Assembly: GCA_039621445.1 (NCBI GenBank)
Contig: CP154954.1
Span: 24,254,954-24,318,953, forward strand
From: Euglena gracilis
Lineage: Eukaryota; Euglenida; Euglenophyceae; Euglenales
Length of the DNA: 64,000 bases
Reading direction: 5' to 3'
The notes beneath the pieces are model-generated. The model worked only from the letters and a program-made list of their open reading frames with translations, was not told where the DNA came from and searched no databases. The translations under genes were made by a program, and so were the position numbers. Of the stretch, positions 45,265 to 56,094 are shown piece by piece; position 1 is the stretch's first letter; each line of letters opens with the position of its first letter.

Positions 45265-47930
45265 GTTTAGTGCCTTTTTATTGCTGAACTCCAGTTTCGT
45301 ACACACTGGATTATTACTGTATCGTTCTTTCGGCTTTTATTTGTGCCTCCCAACTTGAATTTTTTGTTGCCAATTTACTCTGAGGGGAACAGTGTAATGG
45401 TGAATCGCTTTTTCCGCGTTTGAAATTTTTAGTCCGTATTGAAGTTACCCCCCCCCCCCCAATGTAAAGCCCCCCCCCCTCCGCAGCTTTTTATTTGGGT
45501 GGAATTTCAAGACTCTCAGGGGGGCTTCATCTTTGGGAGGGGGGCCTTTATATATTTCTGGGGGGAGAATTCAAAGTTTTTGGGTGAATTCCACAAACTG
45601 TCATTGCTTACTAATGTCGTCGAATGCCAATTTTATACAATTTCTGTCTTCCCCAAAAATGAACATGTTATTAACCCGAAAATTTTGGTCATTTCCGGTG
45701 GAAAGTTGCTGTGTGCACCCAAAATTTTTCTGCTTTTGCCTCAAACCTGTGAATTGCTTCCTTGCTCTCCTTTTTTTCCGGCAGCAAAATCAAACCCATG
45801 GGGGTAAGGCTTTATATTTTCTTATATAAAGACAGGTTTTTTTTTCATTTGGGGGTTTATGCTGTCTGTTCGGAGGTGATACCATGCTGGGCCGTGGAAC
45901 AAGGATGTGGCAATGGCCTCACTACAGCGCAGACACTTCTTGTACAGTACATCTGCACCCGGTCTCAGATAACTTCGATGAGTCTCGCTGGCTTGGGTGC
46001 ACGCTTCCGTTTTTGATCCCCCTTTTTTTGTGCTTCTGGGGGGGGGGCTCTCTTCAGCAAGTTCCCCCTAGGAGTTTGGCTGAATGTTGTGTTCATGTGA
46101 CACCCCCATCTGGTTGGATGCCCTCCCAGCCTCCCGACAGGGTACACCGGGCGTTCATGGGGTTCTTGTCATTGTTACAACATACGGGAGCATTTCTGTG
46201 TGATTGCAAGACAGCCTGTGCCCTGTCCCCCTCCCCCCAGGCCTTGGAAAAGACTGAGGGTAAATTGTGTGCCGCTGGGGTGAGCCATGGCCTCGGCCTG
46301 TGTTGGAGCTTTAGCGTGTTTGAGCCCTCTTACCCCCCCCCCCCCTGTTTAAGCCCCACCCCCCGGGTTCTTCTTCTTTTGAAGGAAGTGCGCACCCAAC
46401 TGGGTGCCTTGGGCAGGCAGGGGGGAGGGGTTCGACGGGGGGGGGGTCGGATTCTGGGGTGGGTAGTGCTATAGCATCCCCCCCGCCTCCGTGCCGAAGG
46501 TGCTGGGGCCCGAAAATGGACATTTTCAAAGGAAAATTGTCTGGGTCGGCAGCCACCGGGGTCCAGATCGACGTGCCTGCTATGGGCACCCCATAGGACA
46601 AGGACCCCCCCAGGCTTGGTGAAAGAAGCCTGGTTGTTACCAAAGGTCCAATGGTCATCTTCTTGGTAAACGCCTTTCTCGTGTATTTTCTTGACCAAAT
46701 TTCTCGAAATTGCGATAACGCAGAAGCTTCTGAAGCTTGACATGGTGAGTTATTGTTGATTCTCACCTCTTCCTTCATATTGAACAAGGTCCCCAAAAAC
46801 AAGGGTTTTTTTTCGGAGCTAAAAACGGATTTTTTTTTCAGTCAGGTTGCTCTCCCCCCTGAGTAAGCATCCCTAGGTTCTTACCCATGCTGCTATAAAG
46901 TCTTTCACTGGTCGCTCGTTGTTGGTGTCTTTTTGTCTGCATCAATTTTTTTGAGGTCAGTGCAAGAGTCACAAGAATGACGGAAGCAGCCCAATTTCCT
47001 CATATCCCACCTCTCCAACGCTTTTGGCTCCGAAACGTGGCCAAATTTTTTGACATCAATGCAGACAGCATTGAGTTAACACGCTGTCTGGTCCAATGCT
47101 GCTTTGGGAGTTCATTTTCCATTCAAGGGTATAACCACTTGGCTTCCCCCCAATGAAGGTAAATTTTCATTTCCCACTTGCCATTTCCCACACCCATTTC
47201 CCAATTTCCCACTTCATTTCATAGCTTGTCCTCCGCAAATCACTCGGTATTGTTTTTCCTTCCTGTCTTTTCTGTCTGAACTTGTCGGGCTACCAAATGG
47301 CTCACCTCTCTTCGGTGCCTCCCGTCGGTGAGCCTGCTGGGCCACCGACATGTATATTTGTGCCCGGTGGAAAGTGGTCTCAAAACCTGCAGCTGAGAGT
47401 TTGTTTTATATATTGTCCATCTGCATCTCCACAATACTCTGCATGGTGACGCTTGGTGCGTTTGGAATTTTTTTGATCAGCACTCGGGCAATGGGCTTTT
47501 TTTTTCAAGTGTTGGTGAGTTTTGCAAAACTCTGCAATGCATTTCACGAATATTTGCAAGCATCTGGGCCTCACAGCCACGATTTGTCCCTGGGCAAATC
47601 GTACCCCTGCCCTGGGAAGCTGTCCTCCAACCTCCGTTGTCGCCATCCAGTTGTCTTGGGGTCCTTCTCTGTGCTTGCCAACCTGTTATCTGCAGTGCAG
47701 ACAAAAAGCACGGGAGACCAAAATTAAGGAAAAAGTATTGCGGGAACAACTTTCATGGGAAATTTTTGATTTTACAAACAAATTATTATGGGAAAATTCA
47801 AAATTTGAAGAAAAACGGTGGTGATTTTTGCCAGGTACAATGAAGATTTTTTTGGCAAAAAGCAAACCAGAATGAATGGCAGAGATGGACGTCTGCTGGA
47901 GGTTTTTATGATTTTGAGTTCTCAAATACC
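45265..47930. other. No confident gene; TGTAAAGCCCC words near 45462
   Basis: 45440-45560 holds AATGTAAAGCCCCCC and GGTGGAATTTCAAGACTCTC words shared with 48.04-48.41, 55.35 and 61.09 kb. Several frames at 45.8-46.8 kb are open on both strands without splice support. Confidence 0.35.
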
Positions 47931-48039
47931 CCCAAAATTGACAATATCACATTACCCCGTTTTTCGTGTTTGAACTTCGAACAAACTTGGCCCTGGGCGC
48001 TAATTTGCGTTTTTCGCCCCCCATTTTTAAGGGCTTTGG

Positions 48040-48477
48040 CCTACCCCCCCCAAATGTAAAGCCCCCCCCCCCCCCCAGGGGGTTTGGTTTTGCCGCCAAA
48101 TTGTAAAGCCCCCCCCCCCCTATGTGGAGCTGGACGATGGTGCCATTCAGGAAAAAGTAGAAAAAAATTTGGTGGATACGACCTTTTTTTCACCAGAAAT
48201 GCCCCATTTTGGATAAAAATTGCACATTTTTGGGAAAATAGGAGGTACACAACGAAACATTTGGCATAGAATTGGTATTTGGCCACAATTGAGGCCGCCG
48301 AAGATCATAGAGACCACCCAAAAAAAGTTTGATCCCCCCAAATATAAAGCCCCCCCTGAGGGTCTTGAAACCCCGTCCAAATATAAAGCTGGGGGGGCTT
48401 TATATTTGGGGGGGTTTATTTTGCGCACGGCCTGCCGAAATTCTTCACATGCAAACTTGAGCCCCCAAGGTCCCCCC
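48040..48477. repeat. AATATAAAGCCCC repeat block with inverted copy of a 7.5-kb segment
   Basis: It contains repeated AAATGTAAAGCCCCCC and AAATATAAAGCCCCCC words. 48422-48477 is the inverted partner of 7520-7575. Confidence 0.65.
48377..48409. other. 13-bp perfect hairpin with G-run loop
   Basis: CCAAATATAAAGC (48377-48389) pairs with GCTTTATATTTGG (48397-48409) around the 7-base loop TGGGGGG. Confidence 0.85.
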
Positions 48478-49785
48478 CTCCCCCCGGGCCTTTTCCTTCA
48501 ATTGTGGCCGGGCGATGCGCCCGGGGGGGGGGGGAGGTTTGCAAATCTGCAAACCTGCAAACAAATATGTTGTTTATTACAACGTCCTTGAAAGGTATGC
48601 ACCGGTTGCTTTTATTCATAGTAATTTAAGCCACTGCATTGACATAAGCACACACGTTCGCCAGACAGAACCCAGCACACCTTTTCACAGGAAGAGGCCC
48701 TTCTGCCCCTCTCCCCAGTGCCACAGCACGCAGCCTCTGCCCGATGACTCCTTTTTTCTGTGCCTTTTTCTTGGGTCTCATGCCTTGTGATCTTTTGAAA
48801 TGAACGTTTGCAACAGCCTGTCCTCATTCCATACTGTTGGTTCAATAGGCCGTTTCCTGTGAGTTCTTCCATTTCAGCTTCATTTGCCTTAATAAATATA
48901 TATTATATTATACATATTATATTTTCTAAGACACGAGTCTCCCTTGTTAGGCAGCATTACACTCTGGCTTGCTCCTGCCCTCTTCCAAGTCCTCAAGGTC
49001 CTGTGGATGATTTTTTCTGTCGTTCACGGATATTTTGTGTGTCTGGGCAGGAGTCGGTGTTTGGTTAGGTGGGAATTTCTGAGTTTCTCTGTGAGTTAAA
49101 TCTGTGTTAGGTGGGAGTTTCCCCCACTTTGTCCGAACCGACCCCAGGAAAAGATGAATTTTTCCTTCTGCCACAAGGAGCCGGACTTTTTGGCATTTTC
49201 ATCCAAAAATTGCCCCAAATTGTGTTTAATTTTTTTTTCGCAATTTTCGCGCGGCAAAAATTTCGGCACTGCCCAAAATTTTGGTCAGGCCCCCCCCCAC
49301 CACGGTCGAGGGGGTGGGGCACCGCCTCCCTTAACAGTGGTGTTTTTGTGCCTCTCCTTATCTCAAACTCTGCTGCAGGCTGGCTATTTCCTGGGACCAT
49401 TTCTGTCAACCATCCACAAAATGGGCAAGAAAACACCGCCAATCGAGTAGCGACAATCCGTTGAGAATATTCCATGCAAAGGAAAAAAAGGGAAGAAAAC
49501 CATTGAGATGACTGAAATCAAAAGAAGTGCATCATTTCCTGGGGGGGAGTCCATGTTGCACTTCCACAACTGTAACTGTATTCCCTTTTTCCATTTTGAC
49601 CTTTTTCACACCTTTTGGGGCGGGGCTCTTTCACCTCTGAACGGATATCAAGCCGAGAGCATCGCCCATGGGATCTTTGATGTCTCACTTCCTGTGTCTC
49701 CTCTAGCCTGGTCTCTCTCCCCAGTCCTGTGAATGGGTTGCGCGTCGTCTTGCGCGACCATCCTCTCCTGCCCCCATGCCCCCAG
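48478..49785. other. No confident gene
   Basis: Short frames on both strands, ordinary composition, and a TATATTATATTATACATATT tract near 48898. Confidence 0.35.
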
Positions 49786-49878
49786 GCGCCGGGGTTGCCC
49801 CATCGACCCCCGAGCAGTATACAGTCGGAGCCTCTCTGTGGGTGGCTTTCAGAGAAGCCAAGGAATCGTATCCAACAG
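49786..49878 (+). CDS. Exon candidate inside a 274-codon open frame
   Basis: A pyrimidine-rich acceptor (CTCTCCTGCCCCCATGCCCCCAG ending at 49785) and donor CAG|GTGGTT bound 93 bases reading AGVAPSTPEQYTVGASLWVA and FREAKESYPT. The same frame is open from 49776 to 50600, unusually long for this composition, though its last 50 codons are the GACCAGGGCC tandem repeat. Whether the whole frame or only this exon is coding is unclear. No domain is recognised. Confidence 0.35.
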
Positions 49879-50430
49879 GTGGTTTAAACGCTTCCACAAA
49901 TCCCCACTCTCCTGCATGCGTTTTTTTTTTTTTGCTTCTGATCCACTTGGAGTGCATTTCGCTGGGTGCCCAAGTGGTGCATGAGTGGACCAGAGGCATC
50001 CCTGGGAACGTGGGAACCAAATTTTTGCAGCACACCAGCAACTTTTTCTGCCACAGTGGTTGTGGTACAAGAATTTTTTGTCCTGCTGCAGTGCTGAATA
50101 AAATATTCAATGCAATGAATGAGAATGAGAAGGCGCGGCACAGACTTTCAAATTTGCCGCAGCAATGCAGCACACAAGGAAAATTCTACCGCGGCGCAGC
50201 CGGCTCCAAAAGGAATTCTTTCGCTGTGACAGGCGCCAAGCAAAATTATCCTTGGCAAAATGCAGTGGTTTTGGGCCATTTTGGGCGGAGTGGGTCGGAA
50301 ATGACTGATTGTGTTCCAAAAAAAATGACACATCGGTTTTTCGAACTCCACATGGTGGATGCAGCCGAGCCGGCAGCGTTTGTGGCGTTGAGCTGGCTCA
50401 CTTTTGGGTTCATGGGTTGCAGGCACCTAC

Positions 50431-50568
50431 GGCCGACCAGGGCCCACCAGGGCCGACCAGGGCCGACTATGATTTTCAGGACCCCCGTAGGTGGGGGTTC
50501 TGACCAGGGCCGACCAGGGCCGACCAGGGCCGACCAGGGCCGACCAGGGCCGACCAGGGCGGACTTGC
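50431..50568 (+). repeat. GACCAGGGCC 10-bp tandem repeat
   Basis: About ten units of GACCAGGGCC, interrupted near 50465-50495. Two further units lie at 51180-51199. Confidence 0.9.
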
Positions 50569-50638
50569 ATGTGGTTGGCCGACCGAAGGGGAATGGATGA
50601 AGGAATTCGGCAGCTTTCCCTCTGGAACAAGCACCTCT

Positions 50639-50757
50639 GATGATGCTGGGCGATGCTAGGCGATGCTGGGTGATGCTGGATTTTTGGAGACCAGAGGTGG
50701 GGTTCCGATGCTGGGCGATGCAGGGCGGTGCTGGGCGATGCTGGGTGATGCTGGCAT
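50639..50757 (+). repeat. GATGCTGGGC tandem repeat
   Basis: Units GATGCTGGGC and GATGCTGGGT flank GAGGTGGGGTTCCGATGC. It is the counterpart of 16241-16330, where GATGCAGGGC is used. Confidence 0.85.
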
Positions 50758-51309
50758 TTTTTTTGTATATTTTTGAAGAACTAAACCCATTTTTGGATAT
50801 TTTTCTCACAAATCTCCAGTTTTACACCCATTTTGGCCGTTATGGATCAGTTTTTTGCTAATTTGGGCTATTTGTCACTGATTTGGCAAATATTGGGCTA
50901 ATTTGGGTCAATATGAGCATTTTTTTATGGCATTTTGGCCATTTTGCGCCCTTTTGGTAATTTTGGGTCATTTTTCACAAATCTTTTGTGGATTTTGTTG
51001 GCATTTTTGGGTAATTTTTGGTTATTTCAAGCCATTTTTGGTCATTTCGGTTGCTTTTGGGGAGCCAATGGAGGCCTTATGGGGAACTTCCTTTTGATCT
51101 TGGCGATACAATTCAGACAATCATTGCGTCCCTTCACATTTTTTTCTGTGACGGATACCCCCACCTACCGCCGACTGTTTGCCGACCAGGGCCGACCAGT
51201 GAGCACCAAAATGGGAAGTGACCATAGGTGCCTGATGGGGGGGTCCTTCAGGTCCGCTGCCCTTGCTTTATGACTTCCAAATCTACTCGCTTGTGGCCGG
51301 GCCGGGCAG
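50758..51309. other. TTTTGGCC/TTTTGGG low-complexity DNA, no gene
   Basis: Diverged TTTTTGGNCATTT words similar to 15240-15490, leading into the first exon of gene 3. Confidence 0.45.
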
Positions 51310-51449
51310 AGGGGCCCCGCGGCCTCCACCTCCGGGGAGGACGTGTCTGCCATTAGCGACGAGGAGGGCAGCAGCAGTGGCGGCAGTGGCGACGAGGGCG
51401 GCCGGCTGCTCCGCGGGGGGCTGACCGCCAGCCAAGTGTTCACCCAGGC
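51310..51449 (+). CDS. Gene 3, exon A: acidic Ser/Gly-rich
   Basis: From an acceptor GGCCGGGCAG (ending 51309) the frame reads RGPAASTSGEDVSAISDEEG, SSSGGSGDEGGRLLRGGLTA and SQVFTQ, then GC before a GTAGGC donor (51450). Third positions are strongly G/C. The block is acidic and serine-rich, typical of a disordered or phosphorylated region (inference). It ends in phase 2, and the exon at 53270 supplies the missing base (Ala), as does an alternative acceptor at 55921. In-frame stops upstream (51271) mean the exon starts after them. No family is recognised. Confidence 0.5.
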
Positions 51450-51828
51450 GTAGGCCCCAGCCCTGCCCGGCGCTGGAGTTCCTGGCGACTTCAGCTTGAA
51501 TTGTGGAATACACCCACCCCACCCACCCACCTTCCCACTCACACCAGGGATTAAAAAGAGGTTGGGCACCAGGGATTGAAAGAGGTTTGGGGTGGGGGGC
51601 AGCCAGGGGGTGGGGAACGCCACACCCCACCCCACCCAGAGAGTGGGGGGGGGTTGGTCCAAGTGGGTCCGTCCCGGAGGGCTTTTTTTATTATCTGTTT
51701 TCGACACGAAGTACCAATTTTTTTGACCTCAAAGTTGACACCCAAAAAGTGGGGATGGGTCGGTGGATATACCCCTGGGGGGGTGGCGGGGACCCCTCTC
51801 CCCCAGTCTCAAAAAAAAACATTCACCC

Positions 51829-51833
51829 ACAAA

Positions 51834-51864
<31 letters not shown>

Positions 51865-51866
51865 GT
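51829..51866. repeat. CA then CG dinucleotide tract
   Basis: About eleven CA units pass directly into eight CG units, then GTTAGGGTAGGAGTTAGG. Confidence 0.9.
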
Positions 51867-51981
51867 TAGGGTAGGAGTTAGGCCTAAATTTGGGCCTAAA
51901 TTATAGATTACTGTCAGTTGTACAAGTCAGGCCGAACTCCTGACACTGACCCTATTTCATCAATGACACAAAGAATTTTTT

Positions 51982-52289
51982 GGACCCCCCTGATCCAACT
52001 ATACGCTTCCCCTGGGGGTTCCATGTAGTTGGGACCTGCCACACTGCCAAGTATATACACATGTGTACCTATCTAAACAAGCATTTCTATATTTGTAAAA
52101 ATGGCACCGAAAATTTTCTCCCACCTGGGAGGCCAAAAGTAACCGGTGCAGAGAGGGAAGCCAACCCACTGTGTGGCCAGGTTGCAATCACAGGCTTGGA
52201 GGCTGACTTCTGGGGGGGGGTGTCACAAAAGTTGAAGGTCCCAGCTATATGGAACCCCCCGGGGGGGGCATATTGGATCAGGGGGGTCC
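51982..52289. mobile_element. TIR element with long imperfect inverted repeats
   Basis: The ends GGACCCCCCTGATCCAA and TTGGATCAGGGGGGTCC are exact complements. Similarity continues inward through GGGGGTTCCATGTAGTTGGG against GGGGGTTCCATATAGCTGGG, about 55 bases in all. Flanks AATTTTTT are identical (51974-51981 and 52290-52297) but of low complexity. The 308-bp body has no transposase. It lies in intron A of gene 3. Confidence 0.7.
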
Positions 52290-52313
52290 AATTTTTTTTG
52301 CGTTATTGATGCA

Positions 52314-52331
52314 ATAGGGTTAGGGTTAGGA
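52314..52331 (+). repeat. Short interstitial telomere-like tract
   Basis: TAGGGTTAGGGTTAGG, just 3' of the TIR element. Similar degenerate words occur at 51867 and, as CCCTAA, at 62601-62650. Confidence 0.6.
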
Positions 52332-52580
52332 GTTCGCCCTAACTTGTAAAACTAACACGGCAAATCCGGCGTATGACCACCAGACTTTTTTTTTAAAGCT
52401 TGGTGGCCGGGGGGGGGGTACCTTGCCCGACCCCAGGGTTGGGTCGGGTGGAGACCCGCTGCTTTCCTCTTTTGCTGCACGAAGCGCTGAAAAATTTCTG
52501 CCCCCCCCCCCCAACATCGTGGAGGGATTGGGGGCCCCTCCTCAAGGGGCATTGCTCATCCCCCCTCCCTGGGTCCTTAG

Positions 52581-52763
52581 AAGAGCCAATGGGCACTGAA
52601 AACCCCTCCGTACACCAACCGAGCAGCCTGTGCCGCCTCGGTGCCCCATGCGCTGGTCGTCCGGGGCGCCTTCTGTGGGCGGGAGGGGCCCACGCCTGGC
52701 GCCGCCCGCCCGCCCACCTTTGGGGACACGGTGCCCTCGCCGCGGCCCGGAGGAGGGGGGGCG
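52581..52763 (+). CDS. Exon-like block in intron A of gene 3, not phase-compatible
   Basis: A good acceptor (CCCTCCCTGGGTCCTTAG) opens a phase-0 frame reading KSQWALKTPPYTNRAACAAS, VPHALVVRGAFCGREGPTPG and AARPPTFGDTVPSPRPGGGG, with about 95% of codons in the second half ending in G or C. It could end at GCG|GTGGGG. Neither end matches the phase of exon A or C, so it is an alternative exon, part of another gene, or non-coding GC-rich DNA. Confidence 0.3.
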
Positions 52764-53055
52764 GTGGGGCAGCCAAATGTTCGGCTAATTTTTGCCCGTG
52801 TTTGTCCCATTTGTGCCCCCCCCCCCCTCGAAAGCCAAGAATCCCTGACTGTCCAGCCGCTCAAAGGGCGGCTGGAAACAAACAACTCGTCGATGTCAGG
52901 GATTGCGGCCCCGCAGATGGGAAAGGCTGCTGGTTGGCCAGGGCGGTCCGTAAGGGACGGTATTTTTTATATATATTTTTTTAGTTAACGACCACCCCCT
53001 TAAGGACCCCCCCCCCCCCAATACACAGAAAGGCCCCTACACCACCGGTTTTTTT

Positions 53056-53090
53056 CATATATATATATATATATATATATCTATATATAT

Positions 53091-53135
<45 letters not shown>

Positions 53136-53158
53136 CTATATATATATAGATATAATAT

Positions 53159-53190
<32 letters not shown>

Positions 53191-53201
53191 ATATATATAT
53201 A

Positions 53202-53236
<35 letters not shown>
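53056..53236. repeat. AT dinucleotide tract
   Basis: About 180 bases of AT repeats broken by CTAT and TATAATAT, able to fold on itself, ending about 33 bases before the exon at 53270. Confidence 0.95.
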
Positions 53237-53239
<3 letters not shown>

Positions 53240-53269
53240 CATCTCTTTATTTTTTGTCTGTCTTTAAAG

Positions 53270-53385
53270 GGATGTGTGCAACCAGCAAGCTGCCGAGCAG
53301 AGGAAGGAGAAGGACCGGAAGCAAGCCCTTCGGAAGCTGGCGCTCACAATTACGTTCAACCCGGCACCGGATTTGGACGACAATT
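53270..53385 (+). CDS. Gene 3, exon C: charged, probably helical, inside a hAT-like element
   Basis: The acceptor TTTTTTGTCTGTCTTTAAAG ends at 53269 and the donor is AATT|GTGAGC. One leading base completes exon A's codon. The exon reads DVCNQQAAEQRKEKDRKQAL and RKLALTITFNPAPDLDDN, leaving one base that joins GG of exon D to make Trp. The first half is highly charged and could form a coiled coil; the second half looks like a beta strand and loop. The splice sites are the best in the window. No family is recognised. Because it lies within a transposable element, it may be a cassette exon. Confidence 0.55.
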
Positions 53386-54456
53386 GTGAGCGTCGCACTG
53401 TAAAAAAATCGTTTTCCCTATTACTCACTTTATCAAAGGCGGGAATCCTACAACCCTGGTCACAAGTAAGGGGCACTTCCCATTGCGGACTGGACGGAGA
53501 GTGACTCCTGCATTTTTGAGAAGGGCGGGAAACCTGTGGGCATCTGTCCTCCAAAAATACCCCAAAGCCAAATTTTTGCTGTCCCCACGTCTGGGGGGGA
53601 TGCCGAGGTGTGACAGGTGAAGAAGAGGCACCCACCTAGCGCACCCTCCTAATTTTTGTCGTTCCAGCAGTCTGGAAGTTGGGCGTCCTAACTCGCATTT
53701 AAAGTTTTCAATTCTCTACTGCATATATGCGAAATTTTTCACTTTTTTGAAGCCCCACTTTGAGACCTTTCTGTCCGGAGCGGTGCTGTAGGGAACTAAC
53801 CAGGTGCACAGGTTTGGGGGGGGGTTGAGGGCAAACACAGGATTTTCCCCCTGTTTCAGGTGAACAGCTCCAGCCAAAGCTGGATACGGAACAGTTATGT
53901 GCGCAACGGATATGGCCATTGCGCACATGTGCTCTGACTGCACACTTTGAAAGAGCGTGGGCGAAGACTTAGGATTTTTGATTCAGGGGGAGGGGAGGGG
54001 TCACACATGAGTGTATATCAGCATGTGTATTGCATGCACATGTATTGGATGCACTGCAATCTGATCCATTGTGGTATTTGGGCATCCAAAGGTTGAATGA
54101 CACTTGAGCTGTCTTTCTTTTGTATTTGAGCCTTTTTTGGATGGTTGACCCAGTCAATACAAGCACTTTTGCAACTACAGATAACTTGGACAACTGCGGA
54201 TAGCTACGGAAAACTCCAGATAAAACGGACCAGATGTTCGCCCTCCAACTGCGGATAAGCACCGCTGCGGATAAGCACCGTAAACAGCTTATTCTGATGC
54301 ATCAATGAAAAATAACGTTTTGTGTCAGCTCCGGTTTCAGCATGTGTCCATAAATTTGGAGTATTTATTCATTTCAGAAAGCAGAAACCATGGGCACACA
54401 CCCCCATAATATGACTGTTCAAATTTTTGGCAATTCCAGCATCAAACACCTCTAAA

Positions 54457-54765
54457 CAGGGCAGTCCTCAAGGGACGGGAAAGTTTTTTTTCCCCTTGAG
54501 ACCCCCCCCTTTGGGCCAAAGGGCGGGCCAAGGGCTGGACTGGGGCTTGAACAGGGTCGGAAATCAATAATTCGAAGAACACATTTTTGACGTTTTGGGT
54601 GGATGGGCGATGATCCAAGGATGAGAGGAATCAATTCTTTCCCCAATGTCGACCTGTCCTTGCCAAAAAGACGCCAAATTCCCTTGCCCATTTTTCCTGT
54701 GGTTTTTGCATTGAATGTGCTGGGACAGCCAAGTTTTTTTAAAAATTTCCTTAAGGACCGCCCTG
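54457..54765. mobile_element. 309-bp MITE-like unit sharing the right end of the larger element
   Basis: The left end CAGGGCAGTCCTCAAGG and the complement of the right end CAGGGCGGTCCTTAAGG match at 15 of 17 bases. Its left flank (CCTCTAAA) does not match the right flank (TGGTTGGC), whereas the outer left end does. Confidence 0.6.
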
Positions 54766-55064
54766 TGGTTGGCTGGACCACCCCCCTTGGGTGGGCTGTC
54801 CTTTGGCTCAAGCGATGCCCAGGTCAAATTCTGGGTCAAACAGAATAAATTATTCGTCGCCTATTTTTGGCAGTTTTGGAGAGTTTTTTGCAGTTTCTAA
54901 AACCAAATTCCTGCGACCCAAAGCGTACATGTAACCTTGTCCCGATTTTGCCCAAATTTCACCGTTTTTTTCGGCAAAATTCCAACCGACGACAACTTCT
55001 TGGACGAAAAGTGCCAGAATAACACCCTGAAACTGTCACGAAATGATAAAGTACCCGCCCCCCC

Positions 55065-55262
55065 CCCCCTTGTCGTACGACCACCCCTCATTTACGACCA
55101 CCCCCCGGTCACGGGTTGCAGGTTGCAAAAATTTTAACACCACCTTACCTACGACCGCCCCCTCATTTACGACCACCCCCCGGTCGCAGGTTGCAGGTTA
55201 TGGGGGTGTTACGACCCCCCCCCCCCCAGTCACAGGTTGCAGGAACCCGGTCGTACGACGGG
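55065..55262 (+). repeat. Direct repeat of ACGACCACCCCCCGGTC
   Basis: CATTTACGACCACCCCCCGG followed by a GGTTGCAGGTT word occurs twice (about 55089 and 55163), with partial copies on both sides and a closing GGTCGTACGACGGGGG. Confidence 0.8.
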
Positions 55263-55535
55263 GGGGGGTAATTGGGATTTTTTCCCTCTCGCACCACTCA
55301 GGCGGTGCCTGTTGGCGTTTCCTCAGAGGGCGGGGGTGGGTTAGATTCGGGTGAAATTTCAGGACCCCCAAGGGGGGTTTTATATTTGGGGGCGGTTTAC
55401 CCGCCCGGTTCGACCCTGGGTCGGACCCAGTTTCAGCTGGGGGGAGCCCCCACAAAGGGGGCGGGGGTCTGCCAGCAGCCCCTTTCCAGCCAGCCCACAT
55501 TTTCCAGCCTTCGAGTTGACCTCATTCCCCCAGGA

Positions 55536-55539
55536 TGTG

Positions 55540-55581
<42 letters not shown>

Positions 55582-55854
55582 GCGCGCGCGCGTGTGCGTG
55601 TGTGCGCGCGCGTATGTGTGTTGTGTTGTGTTGTGTTGTGTGTATCTGTGTGTTGTGTGTTGTGTGTGTGTGTGCGTGCGTGTGCGTGTGCGTGTGCGTG
55701 TGTGTTGTGAGTGCGTGTGTGGTTGTGTGTGTGTGTGTGTGTGTTGTGTTGTGTTGCGTTGTGTGTTGTGTGTGTGTGTGTTGTGTGTGTTGTGTTGTGT
55801 GTGTGTGTGTGTGTGTGCGTGCGTGCGTGCGTGTGTGTGTGTGTGTGTGTGGTT
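55536..55854. repeat. GT dinucleotide tract with TTGTG and GCGC interruptions
   Basis: About 320 bases of GT/GC alternation ending just before GGTTGCGCAG; a classic Z-DNA-prone sequence in the last intron before exon D. Confidence 0.95.
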
Positions 55855-55940
55855 GCGCAGGGACGCCCTGGGGGGGGGATGGTCTGGGCGGAGGAAGGGG
55901 GATGGTCTGCTGGTGCCCAGGAGGGGCGGCGGTGGGGCAG

Positions 55941-56094
55941 GGACCCTCAAGGGCCCGGCCGACGCCCAGCGGCGGGCGCCGCGCGGCACGACACTGACGT
56001 TCCGGGTGAAGGGCCCCCGGGCCGACCGGGCGCGGCCCCAGCCGCTCGTGTACCGCCTCGTCGCCCTGGGCCTGGCCGGCGGGGCCAGGGAGGG
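55941..56094 (+). CDS. Gene 3, exon D
   Basis: The acceptor GTGGGGCAG ends at 55940 and the donor GG|GTACGT starts at 56095. Two leading bases complete Trp with exon C. The frame then reads TLKGPADAQRRAPRGTTLTF, RVKGPRADRARPQPLVYRLV and ALGLAGGARE, with essentially every codon ending in G or C, the strongest coding signature in the window. LTFRVKG and LVYRLVALGLA look like paired beta strands. An earlier acceptor (GGTGCCCAG, exon start 55921) is also stop-free and fits exon A directly, giving an isoform without exon C. Family unknown. Confidence 0.6.

Larger units (their letters stand above)
52939..54765. mobile_element. 1.83-kb hAT-like element with perfect 8-bp duplication, carrying an exon
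   Basis: The left end CAGGGCGGTCCGTAAGG and the complement of the right end CAGGGCGGTCCTTAAGG differ at one base. TGGTTGGC lies directly outside both ends (52931-52938 and 54766-54773). CAGGG termini and an 8-bp duplication fit hAT. The body holds an AT tract and the exon at 53270-53385 but no transposase I recognise. A second left end (CAGGGCAGTCCTCAAGG, 54457) sits inside. Confidence 0.75.
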
